Position numbers and translations under genes: made by a program. This document shows positions 27,372 to 34,250 of a stretch of 57,167 nt of DNA, in pieces. The stretch comes from Longimicrobium sp. (GTDB taxonomy: Bacteria > Gemmatimonadota > Gemmatimonadetes > Longimicrobiales > Longimicrobiaceae): positions 1 to 57,167 of the forward strand of contig DASVTZ010000025.1 of assembly GCA_036387335.1 (NCBI GenBank), in the 5' to 3' direction. Under the pieces are notes generated by a model. It was not told where the DNA came from, ran no database searches, and saw only the letters and a program-made list of their open reading frames with translations. The stretch's first letter is position 1; each line of letters begins with the position of its first letter.

Positions 27372-28217
27372 ATGATGGCGCGCGGGGGGATCGAGCGGGG
27401 CCCGGTTCGGGAGCGGTGGAGGTGGCCGGTGGCGCGTGCGTGGTGGCACACGCTCGGCCTGCGCGCGTCGTCCGCGGACGTCGGCCCCTACCGCGTGCAC
27501 TGGGTGGAAGCCGGCGATGCGACCGCCGAGACGCTGGTGCTGATCCACGGCCTGAGCGGATCGTCGCGCTGGTGGCAGCGCAACATCCCGGCGCTGTCGG
27601 CGCGCTACCGCGTGGTGGTGCCGGACCTGATCGGCTTCGGGCGCAGCCGCTGCCCCGGGCCGCTGCCCGCCATGCCGGACGTGGCCTCCGTCTTCGCGAA
27701 GTGGATGGACGTCGCGCGGACGGGTCCCGTGCACCTGGTGGGGCACTCGATGGGCGGACACCTGGCCGTGCACGTGGCCGCGCGCCACCCGGAGCGCATC
27801 CGCCGGCTGGTGCTGGCCGATGCCGCCGGGCTCCCGCGGCCTGTCACCATCAGCTCGGTGGTGCGCTTCGTCTACGAGCTCGCCCCGCCCAAGCAGTGGG
27901 GCGACCCGGCCTTCCTCCCCGTCATCTGGGGCGACGCGCTCTCCGCCGGTCCGTTCGCGGTGGCGCAGGGGCTCCGCAACATCCTGCGCGACGACGTGCG
28001 CCCGCTGCTCCCCGTGCTCACCCAGCCGACGCTGGTGATCTGGGGCGCGGGCGACGCCGTCATCCCGCTGGAGAACGCGCACGTCTTCCGCGCCACCATC
28101 CCCGGCGCGCGGCTGGCGGTGATCCCGCACGCCTTCCACAACCCCATGGTGGACCAGCCGGAAGCCTTCAACCGGCTGGTGCTCGGCTTCCTCGCGGGCG
28201 AGCAGGTGGGGGAGTGA
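27372..28217 (+). CDS. Alpha/beta-fold hydrolase
   Basis: 281 aa from the ATG at 27372 (a second ATG follows at once), with GGAGGGGG upstream. Oxyanion-hole region LVLIHGLSGSSRWW, nucleophile elbow GHSMGG, catalytic acid in WGAGDAVIP and catalytic His in HAFHNPM, in the usual order. It has an N-terminal segment with no predicted signal, so it is probably cytoplasmic. The substrate cannot be told. A downstream paralogue starts within its stop codon (GTGA), so the two are co-translated. Confidence 0.88.
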   Translation: MMARGGIERGPVRERWRWPVARAWWHTLGLRASSADVGPYRVHWVEAGDATAETLVLIHGLSGSSRWWQRNIPALSARYRVVVPDLIGFGRSRCPGPLPAMPDVASVFAKWMDVARTGPVHLVGHSMGGHLAVHVAARHPERIRRLVLADAAGLPRPVTISSVVRFVYELAPPKQWGDPAFLPVIWGDALSAGPFAVAQGLRNILRDDVRPLLPVLTQPTLVIWGAGDAVIPLENAHVFRATIPGARLAVIPHAFHNPMVDQPEAFNRLVLGFLAGEQVGE

Positions 28218-29041
28218 CGCGTCCCGGCGAGGCGCTGGGCCGCGCCGCCGCGGAGTGGATCGTGACGCGGCGGGTGGAGGTGAACGGGATCGCCGTGCGC
28301 TACCGTGAGGCGGGGAGCGGGCCCGCTCTGGTCCTCGTGCACGGCCTCGGCTGCTCGGCGGACTACTGGGTGCGCAACGGCCCGCCGCTCGCCGCCGCCG
28401 GCCTGCGCGTCCTCGCCCCCGACCTCCCCGGCTTCGGCCGCACCGACGGCCCCTGGCGCGGCCTGGACATCGACGAGCAGGCGGCGGCCCTCGCGGACTG
28501 GGCGGACGCGATGGGGCTGCCGCCGGCCGCGTACGTGGGCCACTCGCTCTCCTGCCAGACCGTCGTGGACCTCGCCGCCGACCATCCCGGCCGCGCCGTC
28601 GCCCTCCTCCTCGCCGCCCCCACCGGCGACCGCAGCGAGAAGCGCCGCATCCGCGAGATCATCGGCTTCGCGCGCGACATGTTCCGCGAGCCTCTGTCGC
28701 TCGTCCCCTGGATCGCGGAGGCGTACCTGCGCGCGGGCCTGGTGCGGTGGTTCCTGACCTGGTGGAAGGCGAAGCACCACGACCTCTTCGGCACCGCCGC
28801 GCGCGTCAGGGTCCCCGCGCGCGTGGTGGTGGGCGAGCGCGACCCGGTGGTCCCGGTATGGTTCGCCGAATCCGTGGCAGCGGCGCTCCCCGGCGCGCGT
28901 TGCGACGTGATCCCCCGCGCCGCCCACGCCGTCATCTTCGACGCCGCCGAGCAATTCAACACTGCCATCCTCGACTTCCTCCGCGACACCGGCCACGCCG
29001 ACCCCGGCCCGCTGCCGAACACGGCGCTGCGGGGGAGGTGA
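28214..29041 (+). CDS. Alpha/beta-fold hydrolase, paralogue of the upstream gene
   Basis: 275 aa from the GTG at 28214, overlapping the previous stop. LVLVHGLGCSADYW, nucleophile elbow GHSLSC (Gly at the +2 position is replaced by Cys, which is unusual for GxSxG), acid in VGERDPVVP and His in AAHAVIF. The length, motif spacing and coupling point to an old tandem duplication followed by divergence. The altered elbow may change or reduce activity. The open frame continues far upstream on the same strand, but only as an overlap shadow of other genes. Confidence 0.85.
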   Translation: MTRPGEALGRAAAEWIVTRRVEVNGIAVRYREAGSGPALVLVHGLGCSADYWVRNGPPLAAAGLRVLAPDLPGFGRTDGPWRGLDIDEQAAALADWADAMGLPPAAYVGHSLSCQTVVDLAADHPGRAVALLLAAPTGDRSEKRRIREIIGFARDMFREPLSLVPWIAEAYLRAGLVRWFLTWWKAKHHDLFGTAARVRVPARVVVGERDPVVPVWFAESVAAALPGARCDVIPRAAHAVIFDAAEQFNTAILDFLRDTGHADPGPLPNTALRGR

Positions 29042-29092
29042 GGGGTGCCTGCGGAGGCAGACTTCCTCGGACCTCTCCACCGACCAGTCGCA

Positions 29093-29551
29093 TTAGTTCG
29101 TCTTGCACGCCCGCTTGCAGCGGCTGACGCAGTTACGGGTGCATTTGACTGACCCTTCGTCGTTGCTGGCATAAGATTCACCATATTCCTGCTGCCACAG
29201 TTCGGATGTGTAGCGGAACGTGGCAGCGAGTACTGGCGCTTCCTCGGGCTCACTACCGAAACCGCCATCGTGATCGATAATCTCCCCGAAGCTCGACATG
29301 CAGTCGTGATAGTAAGCAACCGGATGAAGCATGTGCAGATGCCACATCTCGTCGATATCCCGCGTCGGCGCGATGATAGCTTCCGGATACCTCTGGATGA
29401 GCGTCAGGAACTTCTTATACCGGTCGGCAGACTCTACAATCTCACGCGGGCTGCAGCCTGAAAAAAACCCATCCTCCACTCTGCGGGATGCGACAACTAG
29501 ATCCACGGAGATAGTGACGGGGCGAGTATGGTTGATGGCGCCCGTGCTCAT
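29093..29551 (-). CDS. GRDP/DUF1399-like protein with a cysteine-repeat tail
   Basis: 152 aa from the ATG at 29551, preceded by GGAGG at a 9-nt spacing. The core RYKKFLTLIQRYPEAIIAPT and DIDEMWHLHMLHPVAYYHDC match the 'glycine-rich domain-containing' (DUF1399) signature, with its conserved D-I-D, W-H, H and HP positions. The extreme C-terminus CTRNCVSRCKRACKTN has four cysteines at exact i+4 spacing (CxxxCxxxCxxxC) in a basic context, so they would line one face of a helix. It is the first gene of a lower-GC block. Function unknown; metal binding or post-translational modification of the tail is inference. Confidence 0.75.
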   Translation of the reverse strand: MSTGAINHTRPVTISVDLVVASRRVEDGFFSGCSPREIVESADRYKKFLTLIQRYPEAIIAPTRDIDEMWHLHMLHPVAYYHDCMSSFGEIIDHDGGFGSEPEEAPVLAATFRYTSELWQQEYGESYASNDEGSVKCTRNCVSRCKRACKTN

Positions 29552-29739
29552 CGGGGAATACCTCCAAAAGTAAATCGAGTGAGTGAAGCGACCTGGCGAA
29601 CGCCCTCAGGCACAGTTGCACAGGACCGAAATGCGCACAACGCGCGCAGAGCCCGCTCCCGCTGTCCATTTCTGCGGCGGAAGAATGCCCGGCCAACTGA
29701 TGCCTGCAGCACTTCCGTTAAGTAGCGAAGGGGGCAACC

Positions 29740-30087
29740 TTACGTCTCATAAACCTCAGAAACCCAGGGCGCGATCGTGTCCGCAATGCCCTTAATCGCC
29801 GCACCCCGGTTCTTTGCTCTGGTGACTATCCAGCCGACAACCCCGGATACGGCAGCGAGGATTTCCTTCCAGGGCAGCTTGCTGAGGTCGATGCCACCAC
29901 TCATTGCACCGAAGCCCTCGGCATTCTGGATGGTAGAAATTGGAGAATTCTTCCCCCGTTCAGCGTCGTAAATTTCTTCCGCGATCTGATTCCGAGCAGC
30001 GAGGTACCCTGTTCCCTCGTCCTTGAGCTGCTTCGCCCTGATCTGGACAAGGCGGCGCATTGTAGCAGTGTCTGTCGGTGTACTCAT
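29740..30087 (-). CDS. Small protein with one amphipathic/hydrophobic helix, unknown
   Basis: 115 aa from the ATG at 30087. The N-terminal half is charged and helical (MRRLVQIRAKQLKDEGTGYL, NQIAEEIYDAERGK). The second half has LPWKEILAAVSGVVGWIVTR, a hydrophobic stretch followed by basic residues, which could insert in or lie on a membrane. No family is recognised. A good promoter lies 45-70 bp upstream. It is followed, after 188 bp without visible features, by the GRDP-like gene on the same strand. Confidence 0.6.
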   Translation of the reverse strand: MSTPTDTATMRRLVQIRAKQLKDEGTGYLAARNQIAEEIYDAERGKNSPISTIQNAEGFGAMSGGIDLSKLPWKEILAAVSGVVGWIVTRAKNRGAAIKGIADTIAPWVSEVYET

Positions 30088-30129
30088 GGGAAGGCTGCCT
30101 TATAGTGAGGGCGGTTGCGTCACCCGTCT

Positions 30130-30158
30130 AATGTATCCGGACAGCCGTATTAGGGCAA
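30130..30158 (-). promoter_or_regulatory. Promoter of the 30087 gene
   Basis: Minus strand: TTGCCC (30158-30153), a 17-bp spacer, then TACATT (30135-30130), about 43 bp ahead of the start codon. The rest of the 30088-30278 spacer holds nothing I can name. Confidence 0.5.
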
Positions 30159-30278
30159 TTTCTGCCAACGTCACTGAGAGCTGTGTGCCTCATGTGGAAG
30201 CTGAGGTGGTGAGAGAGCGAACCGAGGCGGAGATCTTCCTGATGGGCCCGTACCCGGCGGGACCGCTCCACCAGCTGC

Positions 30279-31094
30279 TCACGTGTGGTCCCAGCCTGAA
30301 GGATCCGCAGCCCGGGAGAGAAGGAAGATGGCGGGTTGGTCACGAAGACCGTACAGCCCTCTGCTACTGCGGCCGCGAGTTACAGCGCGTCGGGAGTTCT
30401 CGCGCCGCTCTCCGCGTGGAGCTGCGGGGACGATTGGCACATCATTGAGCGACTGCCGGGCGTCGGTCGAACGCACCTCCGCGCAACCACCTCCCCCCTG
30501 CCGGATGATCAAAGCCGATGCAGTGCGAAACGCCTCGGCGACGCTGAGCTGCAGCACTCGATTTGAGAGGGTGTCCGAGAAGCTGCGGGAGGCGTCACGC
30601 GAGCTGACGAAGTACTCGAGGCCTCCCGTGGCGCTCACCGTCCGCCGGGGACCCTGGAGGCTGACCTCCGTCTCCCACCGCGCTGTCTCCTCTTCGGAGA
30701 GCCTGCGTGCCCGGTACGCCTGGATGCCGTCGAGCACGCGAACCCGTACCCGGTACTCAGTGCTTCCACCGTTGATCCTGCGGGTCAGTTCCGCGCGGAT
30801 TATCTGCCGCAGATCCTCCGACAGCGCGGGTCTGATGGTATCGCGCTGTCGGCCTGTCGAGAAGGTAGGAATCCGGATCGCACGATCGGAGACGCTGTCC
30901 CGCGCATCCTCGATCTCGATCGCGGTCACGACCCCGCAGAGCCGCGCCCCCTCCAGTGCGCCCATGCGATTCTGGAGGGGCTGTAGCGTCGTGCCCTTCA
31001 TGGCACACGCCGCCAGTAAGACAACAGGCCCGAGCCCCAGGAAAATTCGATATCTCACTGGCCGGTAACTGGAGAGTGAAAGGTCACCCAACAT
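30279..31094 (-). CDS. Predicted lipoprotein, unknown function
   Basis: 271 aa from the ATG at 31094. The N-terminus MLGDLSLSSYRPVRYRIFLG leads into LGLGPVVLLAACAMKG, a lipobox, so the mature protein is probably lipid-anchored. The mature domain mixes beta strands and charged helices (VVTAIEIEDARDSVSDRAIR, EDLRQIIRAELTRRINGGS, YRVRVRVLDGIQAYRARRLS). That pattern recalls lipoproteins of the DUF4410/YajG kind, but I cannot assign it. The C-terminal 60 residues are Arg/Ser-rich and may be outside the folded domain. The start was moved inward from about 31370 because of the signal. Confidence 0.6.
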   Translation of the reverse strand: MLGDLSLSSYRPVRYRIFLGLGPVVLLAACAMKGTTLQPLQNRMGALEGARLCGVVTAIEIEDARDSVSDRAIRIPTFSTGRQRDTIRPALSEDLRQIIRAELTRRINGGSTEYRVRVRVLDGIQAYRARRLSEEETARWETEVSLQGPRRTVSATGGLEYFVSSRDASRSFSDTLSNRVLQLSVAEAFRTASALIIRQGGGGCAEVRSTDARQSLNDVPIVPAAPRGERRENSRRAVTRGRSSRGLYGLRDQPAIFLLSRAADPSGWDHT

Positions 31095-31251
31095 CACGGT
31101 TAAGCCGCATGCCGCGCCCCGGAAGGCTTCGGCCGCAGAAGGGTGAGGAGCCGCATGTCCCAATTTGGAGGAATCCGGCGGCGCAGTCCAGCAGGCGTAG
31201 GTCAGCGTGTCGAGCACGGAACCCACGGACCGTGACGGCGCCGGCTGAGCA

Positions 31252-31644
31252 TCAGTCGTGCGGGCCGACGAGGATGCCGGACTCCCAGAACACACGCGGC
31301 GGCTTGTCCTTGGGGCTGTCGCGCCGGAGGGAACGCCTCTCAGGCCCCAGCGCGTTAAGGGTGGTCTCATCCAGAGAAGCCGCCCGCTGAATCAAGCCAT
31401 CGGCCTCGGCCGCCGTGATCGGCAGGAGCGTCCAGTACTGCGGGTCCTCGCCATCAGTCCAGTCAATCGTCTCGGTGAAGATGGAGACGTACCGCTGCGC
31501 ACAGCGAGGGCAGGTGAGGAGCGAGACGATGAAATGGGATTCGCCGATCAGCGTTCTCACACGCCTGAGGCCCGCGCGAGCCTCCCACGCCGCGCGTGCT
31601 TCCGCGGGCCAGCAATGTTCACAACCGAACGTCTGCGTCTGCAT
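31252..31644 (-). CDS. CxxC-pair protein, unknown function
   Basis: 130 aa from the ATG at 31644 (MQTQTFGCEHCWPAEARAAW). It has two Cys pairs, CEHC (8-11) and CPRC (about 45-48), spaced as in a zinc ribbon, followed by an aromatic, acidic stretch (FTETIDWTDGEDPQYWTLLP) that looks like a folded beta domain. It is soluble. It lies between a lipoprotein gene and the HAD hydrolase gene on the same strand. I know of no function. Confidence 0.65.
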   Translation of the reverse strand: MQTQTFGCEHCWPAEARAAWEARAGLRRVRTLIGESHFIVSLLTCPRCAQRYVSIFTETIDWTDGEDPQYWTLLPITAAEADGLIQRAASLDETTLNALGPERRSLRRDSPKDKPPRVFWESGILVGPHD

Positions 31645-31689
31645 ATCCGCTACCTGGCCAGCGTCGTCGCGAGTCCTTCCACGGACACA

Positions 31690-32298
31690 TCATACACACA
31701 AGCTGCGCATGATGCCGGGTGAGCTCTCTCTCGTCCAATGAAGCGCCTGCCATCCCGCCCTCAACGCGGCCTCGACATTTCGGCTGTCGTCGTCGATGAG
31801 CAGCATTTCATCTCCATGCAGCCCCACGGCCGCCTGGACCTTTGCAAAGAACTCCATGTCCGGTTTCTTTGCTCCGAGGCGCGCGGAGTAGAAGATGCCG
31901 TCCACATGCTCCGCCAAACCGAGCTTCTCCATCAGATAGGCGGCTCTCAGGTGTTCTTGATTGGTCGCCAGATACACCCGGATTCCCGCGGAGCGAACCA
32001 GCGAGATCTCAGGCAACAATGCTGCGGCCAAACGCGAATCCTTTTCGAACCAGTACGACACGAACTCAGCCGGACTTACATGCGGAGCGATCCTCAGAAG
32101 TGCGGTCGTCAGATGCTCCATCAAGCCGGCCCGACCGAGGACGATGTTCGCCCAGGAAGGGGCAAAGAACACCTCATTCAGCATCTCAGAGGTGAGTCCA
32201 AGATCCTCTTCGAGCGACGCCTGCCAGTGACGCCCGTCTTCCGGCCGCCCGTCGACTAGAACGCCGTCGACATCTACCATCAGTGCCTTGATCGGCAA
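31690..32298 (-). CDS. HAD-superfamily hydrolase
   Basis: About 202 aa from a TTG at 32298 preceded by GGGGGGAG. HAD motif I DVDGVLVDG (nucleophile Asp and acid Asp) lies at about 9-17, a helical cap follows, motif II is the Thr in ATNQEH, motif III the Lys in GAKKPD, and motif IV LLIDDDSRN. The layout resembles small phosphatases such as beta-phosphoglucomutase-like or acid-sugar phosphatases. The substrate is unknown. The frame continues to 32352 without a good ribosome-binding site. Confidence 0.85.
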   Translation of the reverse strand: MPIKALMVDVDGVLVDGRPEDGRHWQASLEEDLGLTSEMLNEVFFAPSWANIVLGRAGLMEHLTTALLRIAPHVSPAEFVSYWFEKDSRLAAALLPEISLVRSAGIRVYLATNQEHLRAAYLMEKLGLAEHVDGIFYSARLGAKKPDMEFFAKVQAAVGLHGDEMLLIDDDSRNVEAALRAGWQALHWTRESSPGIMRSLCV

Positions 32299-32454
32299 GG
32301 CTCCCCCCTCATCGACGCGAGTGCTCGTTGATAAGAAGGCGAGTACTCCCACGCGTGCGTCCAGAACTCTGGTGACGATGAACGCATGCTGTCTGAGCCG
32401 GCCCAGGATACTTGGGTCGATATGCGCGCGAGACAGGCCTCCGGTTGCTCAGGC

Positions 32455-32487
32455 GTGGTCACTAACCTGGAGGATTCGCAGCCCAGG
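32455..32487. repeat. Imperfect direct repeat of 30285-30315
   Basis: GTGGTC, a short variable part, then GGAGGATTCGCAGCCCAGGG. The partner at 30285-30315 reads GTGGTC...GAAGGATCCGCAGCCCGGG. Similarity continues about 15-20 bp further to the left (GTTGCTCA versus GCTGCTCA). On the minus strand both copies can encode PGLRILQ, so they may be remnants of one decayed gene. Confidence 0.4.
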
Positions 32488-32512
32488 GATGTACATCGCG
32501 ACGGTCTGTCGT

Positions 32513-33142
32513 TCAGTTCGCGTGGACAACCGTCGACCGGCCAACCACCCTCCAGGAGCGCTCACAAGGCGAGAGGTAATAGTCGTACACCGCCCAACTG
32601 CGGCGCTGAGTAGGATGGACTGCATATTCAACTGCCCGGACCCGCCACGGCCCCATTATCCCGACGAGTCCCGTCGGTTTGAGGTTGGATTCAGTTCGGG
32701 TCGGCAGCTCAACCGCCAATCCGGAGTACGGCGCCCATTCTGGACACCCCTCGCGCACGCGCTCGCGCTCGGCAGGCGTTTCCAACCCACTCAGGACGCA
32801 GCCGAGCGCGCGCTCGAGCGAGTCCTCCGGCACCCCGAGAGATGCGAGGTGCGCGCGGCGCTTCCGTAGCAGCTGTTCATCCGTTGATCCTAAACCTGTT
32901 CGCCTTGTCGCTGCGGCCGCACCGAGATGAACGGGTGGGGCAGGATCGATGCGAACCGGCCCGGTGTGCTGCTGGAGAAAGCGCGCCACCACCAGAGAAA
33001 ACGCGGCGGAGTCCGCCAGCTCCTCCGTTCTCCCGTTCGGTGGAGGATTGAAATCGAAAGCCGCGGCCCAGGCAGTTCCCGCCGTCAATATGACCGCCGC
33101 GAGCGTGGCCCGGATCGGCGACCTCATCAAAGTCCCGAGCAT
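32513..33142 (-). CDS. Predicted secreted protein, unknown function
   Basis: About 209 aa from the ATG at 33142; an ATG five codons on is also possible. Signal MRSPIRATLAAVILTAGTAW then AAAFDF, a likely signal-peptidase I site. The mature part has two Cys pairs in the middle and C-terminal region (LGCVLSG, REGCPEW, SPCERSW) that may form disulfides. The C-terminal part LVGIMGPWRVRAVEYAVHPT and WAVYDYYLSPCERSWRVVGR looks beta-rich. No family is recognised. It belongs to the lower-GC block. Confidence 0.65.
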   Translation of the reverse strand: MLGTLMRSPIRATLAAVILTAGTAWAAAFDFNPPPNGRTEELADSAAFSLVVARFLQQHTGPVRIDPAPPVHLGAAAATRRTGLGSTDEQLLRKRRAHLASLGVPEDSLERALGCVLSGLETPAERERVREGCPEWAPYSGLAVELPTRTESNLKPTGLVGIMGPWRVRAVEYAVHPTQRRSWAVYDYYLSPCERSWRVVGRSTVVHAN

Positions 33143-33289
33143 TCTCTGTCCAGCGGGTTGAGTGCGCCTGACTAAGCCATCAGCAGGGTACATCTCGCGG
33201 TATAGTTCGTCGGTCGACGCCATCGCGGATGGGGTACCGGGGCCACCATCCGGGTAACTCCGGATGCGAGACAGAACCGGATCGGCTCC

Positions 33290-33396
33290 GTCGGCGGGTG
33301 CTGGTGGATGACCTCCGCTCGGAGCACCGGTGCAGCATGTAGGGGGTGCCCCGGTGGTGCGGCTGGATGAAGAGCGAGAACTCCGGGAGCGCCAGG
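33290..33396 (-). pseudogene. Frameshifted fragment of a deoxyhypusine-synthase-like gene
   Basis: About 107 bp that align with 34585-34698 inside the intact gene 34251-35246. Shared runs on the plus strand include GGTGCTGGTGGATGA and GAGCGAGA. Conceptually translated on the minus strand, one frame gives LPEFSLFIQPHHRGTPYMLH (intact gene: YPDLSLLLQSHRLGIPYTLH) and the next frame continues LRAEVIHQHPPTEP (intact: LGAEIIHQHPAADG). A one-base frameshift therefore separates the halves. No start or other part of the gene is left. Confidence 0.8.
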
Positions 33397-33406
33397 GATG
33401 ATGCGG

Positions 33407-33817
33407 CTATGGTAGAATATCGAATGCGTGCATTCCGTTGATCCGATACGCACGGAAGTGCCGGTCGACGGTGAAAATGCGGCGCAGGCTCAACCGTTCG
33501 GCGGCCGAAACCAGAGAAGCATCGGCCAGATCCATCGGCGTATCGTGGTACTGCCGCATCAGCACCCGGATGCGGTCCTGCTCCGCTTCGTCGGGTGGAT
33601 GCAGCATGACCAGATTGTCACTCACATAGCCCCAGAGCACATCCTGCGCAGGGAAGCCGCCGGCACGGCCCAGCAGGTACATGGCTTCAGTGAAGCAGGG
33701 CCAGGTGGTGAGCAACGGGCCAGGAGGCAACTTCCCGAGCAGGGCCACACACCGAGAATGGTGGGCATCATCGCGGTCGATGAGCGCCACCAGCGGCCCG
33801 GCGTCGCAGAGAGTCAC
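33407..33817 (-). CDS. PIN-domain toxin, VapC-like
   Basis: 136 aa. The PIN-fold acidic residues are in place: Asp5 (TLCDAGPLVAL), Glu44 (FTEAMYLL), Asp96 and Asp99 (PMDLADASLV) and Asp118 (IFTVDRHF). Such proteins are Mg2+-dependent ribonucleases that cut tRNA or rRNA. The start ATG overlaps the stop of the antitoxin gene by 4 bp. It lies exactly between the decayed DHS-like fragment and the intact DHS-like gene, so it may mark an insertion or recombination point. Confidence 0.9.
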   Translation of the reverse strand: MTLCDAGPLVALIDRDDAHHSRCVALLGKLPPGPLLTTWPCFTEAMYLLGRAGGFPAQDVLWGYVSDNLVMLHPPDEAEQDRIRVLMRQYHDTPMDLADASLVSAAERLSLRRIFTVDRHFRAYRINGMHAFDILP

Positions 33818-34083
33818 AGGTGACCTGCGCGCCGCTTCGCCTCCAGGTGCTCCACGAAGGCCTCGCCCGCGCCTTCAGACAGCGGTTCCCGCCCTCCACT
33901 CGCGATCTGGCCCACGCGGCCGGCGAACAACTCAGCGAGTGTTCGAGCCGTTGGCCCGGACCCGGGCTCGGTGGGCGCGCCCACCTGTGCGGCGATCCAC
34001 GCTGCCGGGCTAACGCCGCTGGCTTCGGCGGCATCGCGCAACGCCTCGTACACGGGTTCGGGCAGTTCGATGATTCGGCTCAT
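33814..34083 (-). CDS. VapB-type antitoxin
   Basis: 89 aa from the ATG at 34083. The N-terminus MSRIIELPEPVYEALRDAAE reads as a ribbon-helix-helix or CopG-like DNA-binding unit (beta strand, then two helices through SGVSPAAWIAAQV). The C-terminal half has FAGRVGQIASGGREPLSEGA, often seen in antitoxins of PIN toxins, and ends in a charged helix. It overlaps the toxin gene by ATGA, upstream of it, as expected for vapBC. Confidence 0.82.
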   Translation of the reverse strand: MSRIIELPEPVYEALRDAAEASGVSPAAWIAAQVGAPTEPGSGPTARTLAELFAGRVGQIASGGREPLSEGAGEAFVEHLEAKRRAGHL

Positions 34084-34250
34084 GCCGTAAACCTATGGTG
34101 TAGATGCACTGCATTCGTGCGCAGCGGCTAAGGCAAGCCGCCGAACCGCCCAGTAAGTAGACGGCATTCGGCTACGTGCGCAAGTGTCCATTCCGCTACG
34201 GGATACCGGTTCGTGGTATCGGGCTCATACGGCGTTGCTACGCGGAACCG

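Noticed and set aside
30128-30343. Minus-strand 71-aa frame between the 30087 and lipoprotein genes
   Set aside because: No ribosome-binding site and it overlaps the promoter region and one of the direct repeats; more likely a decayed remnant.
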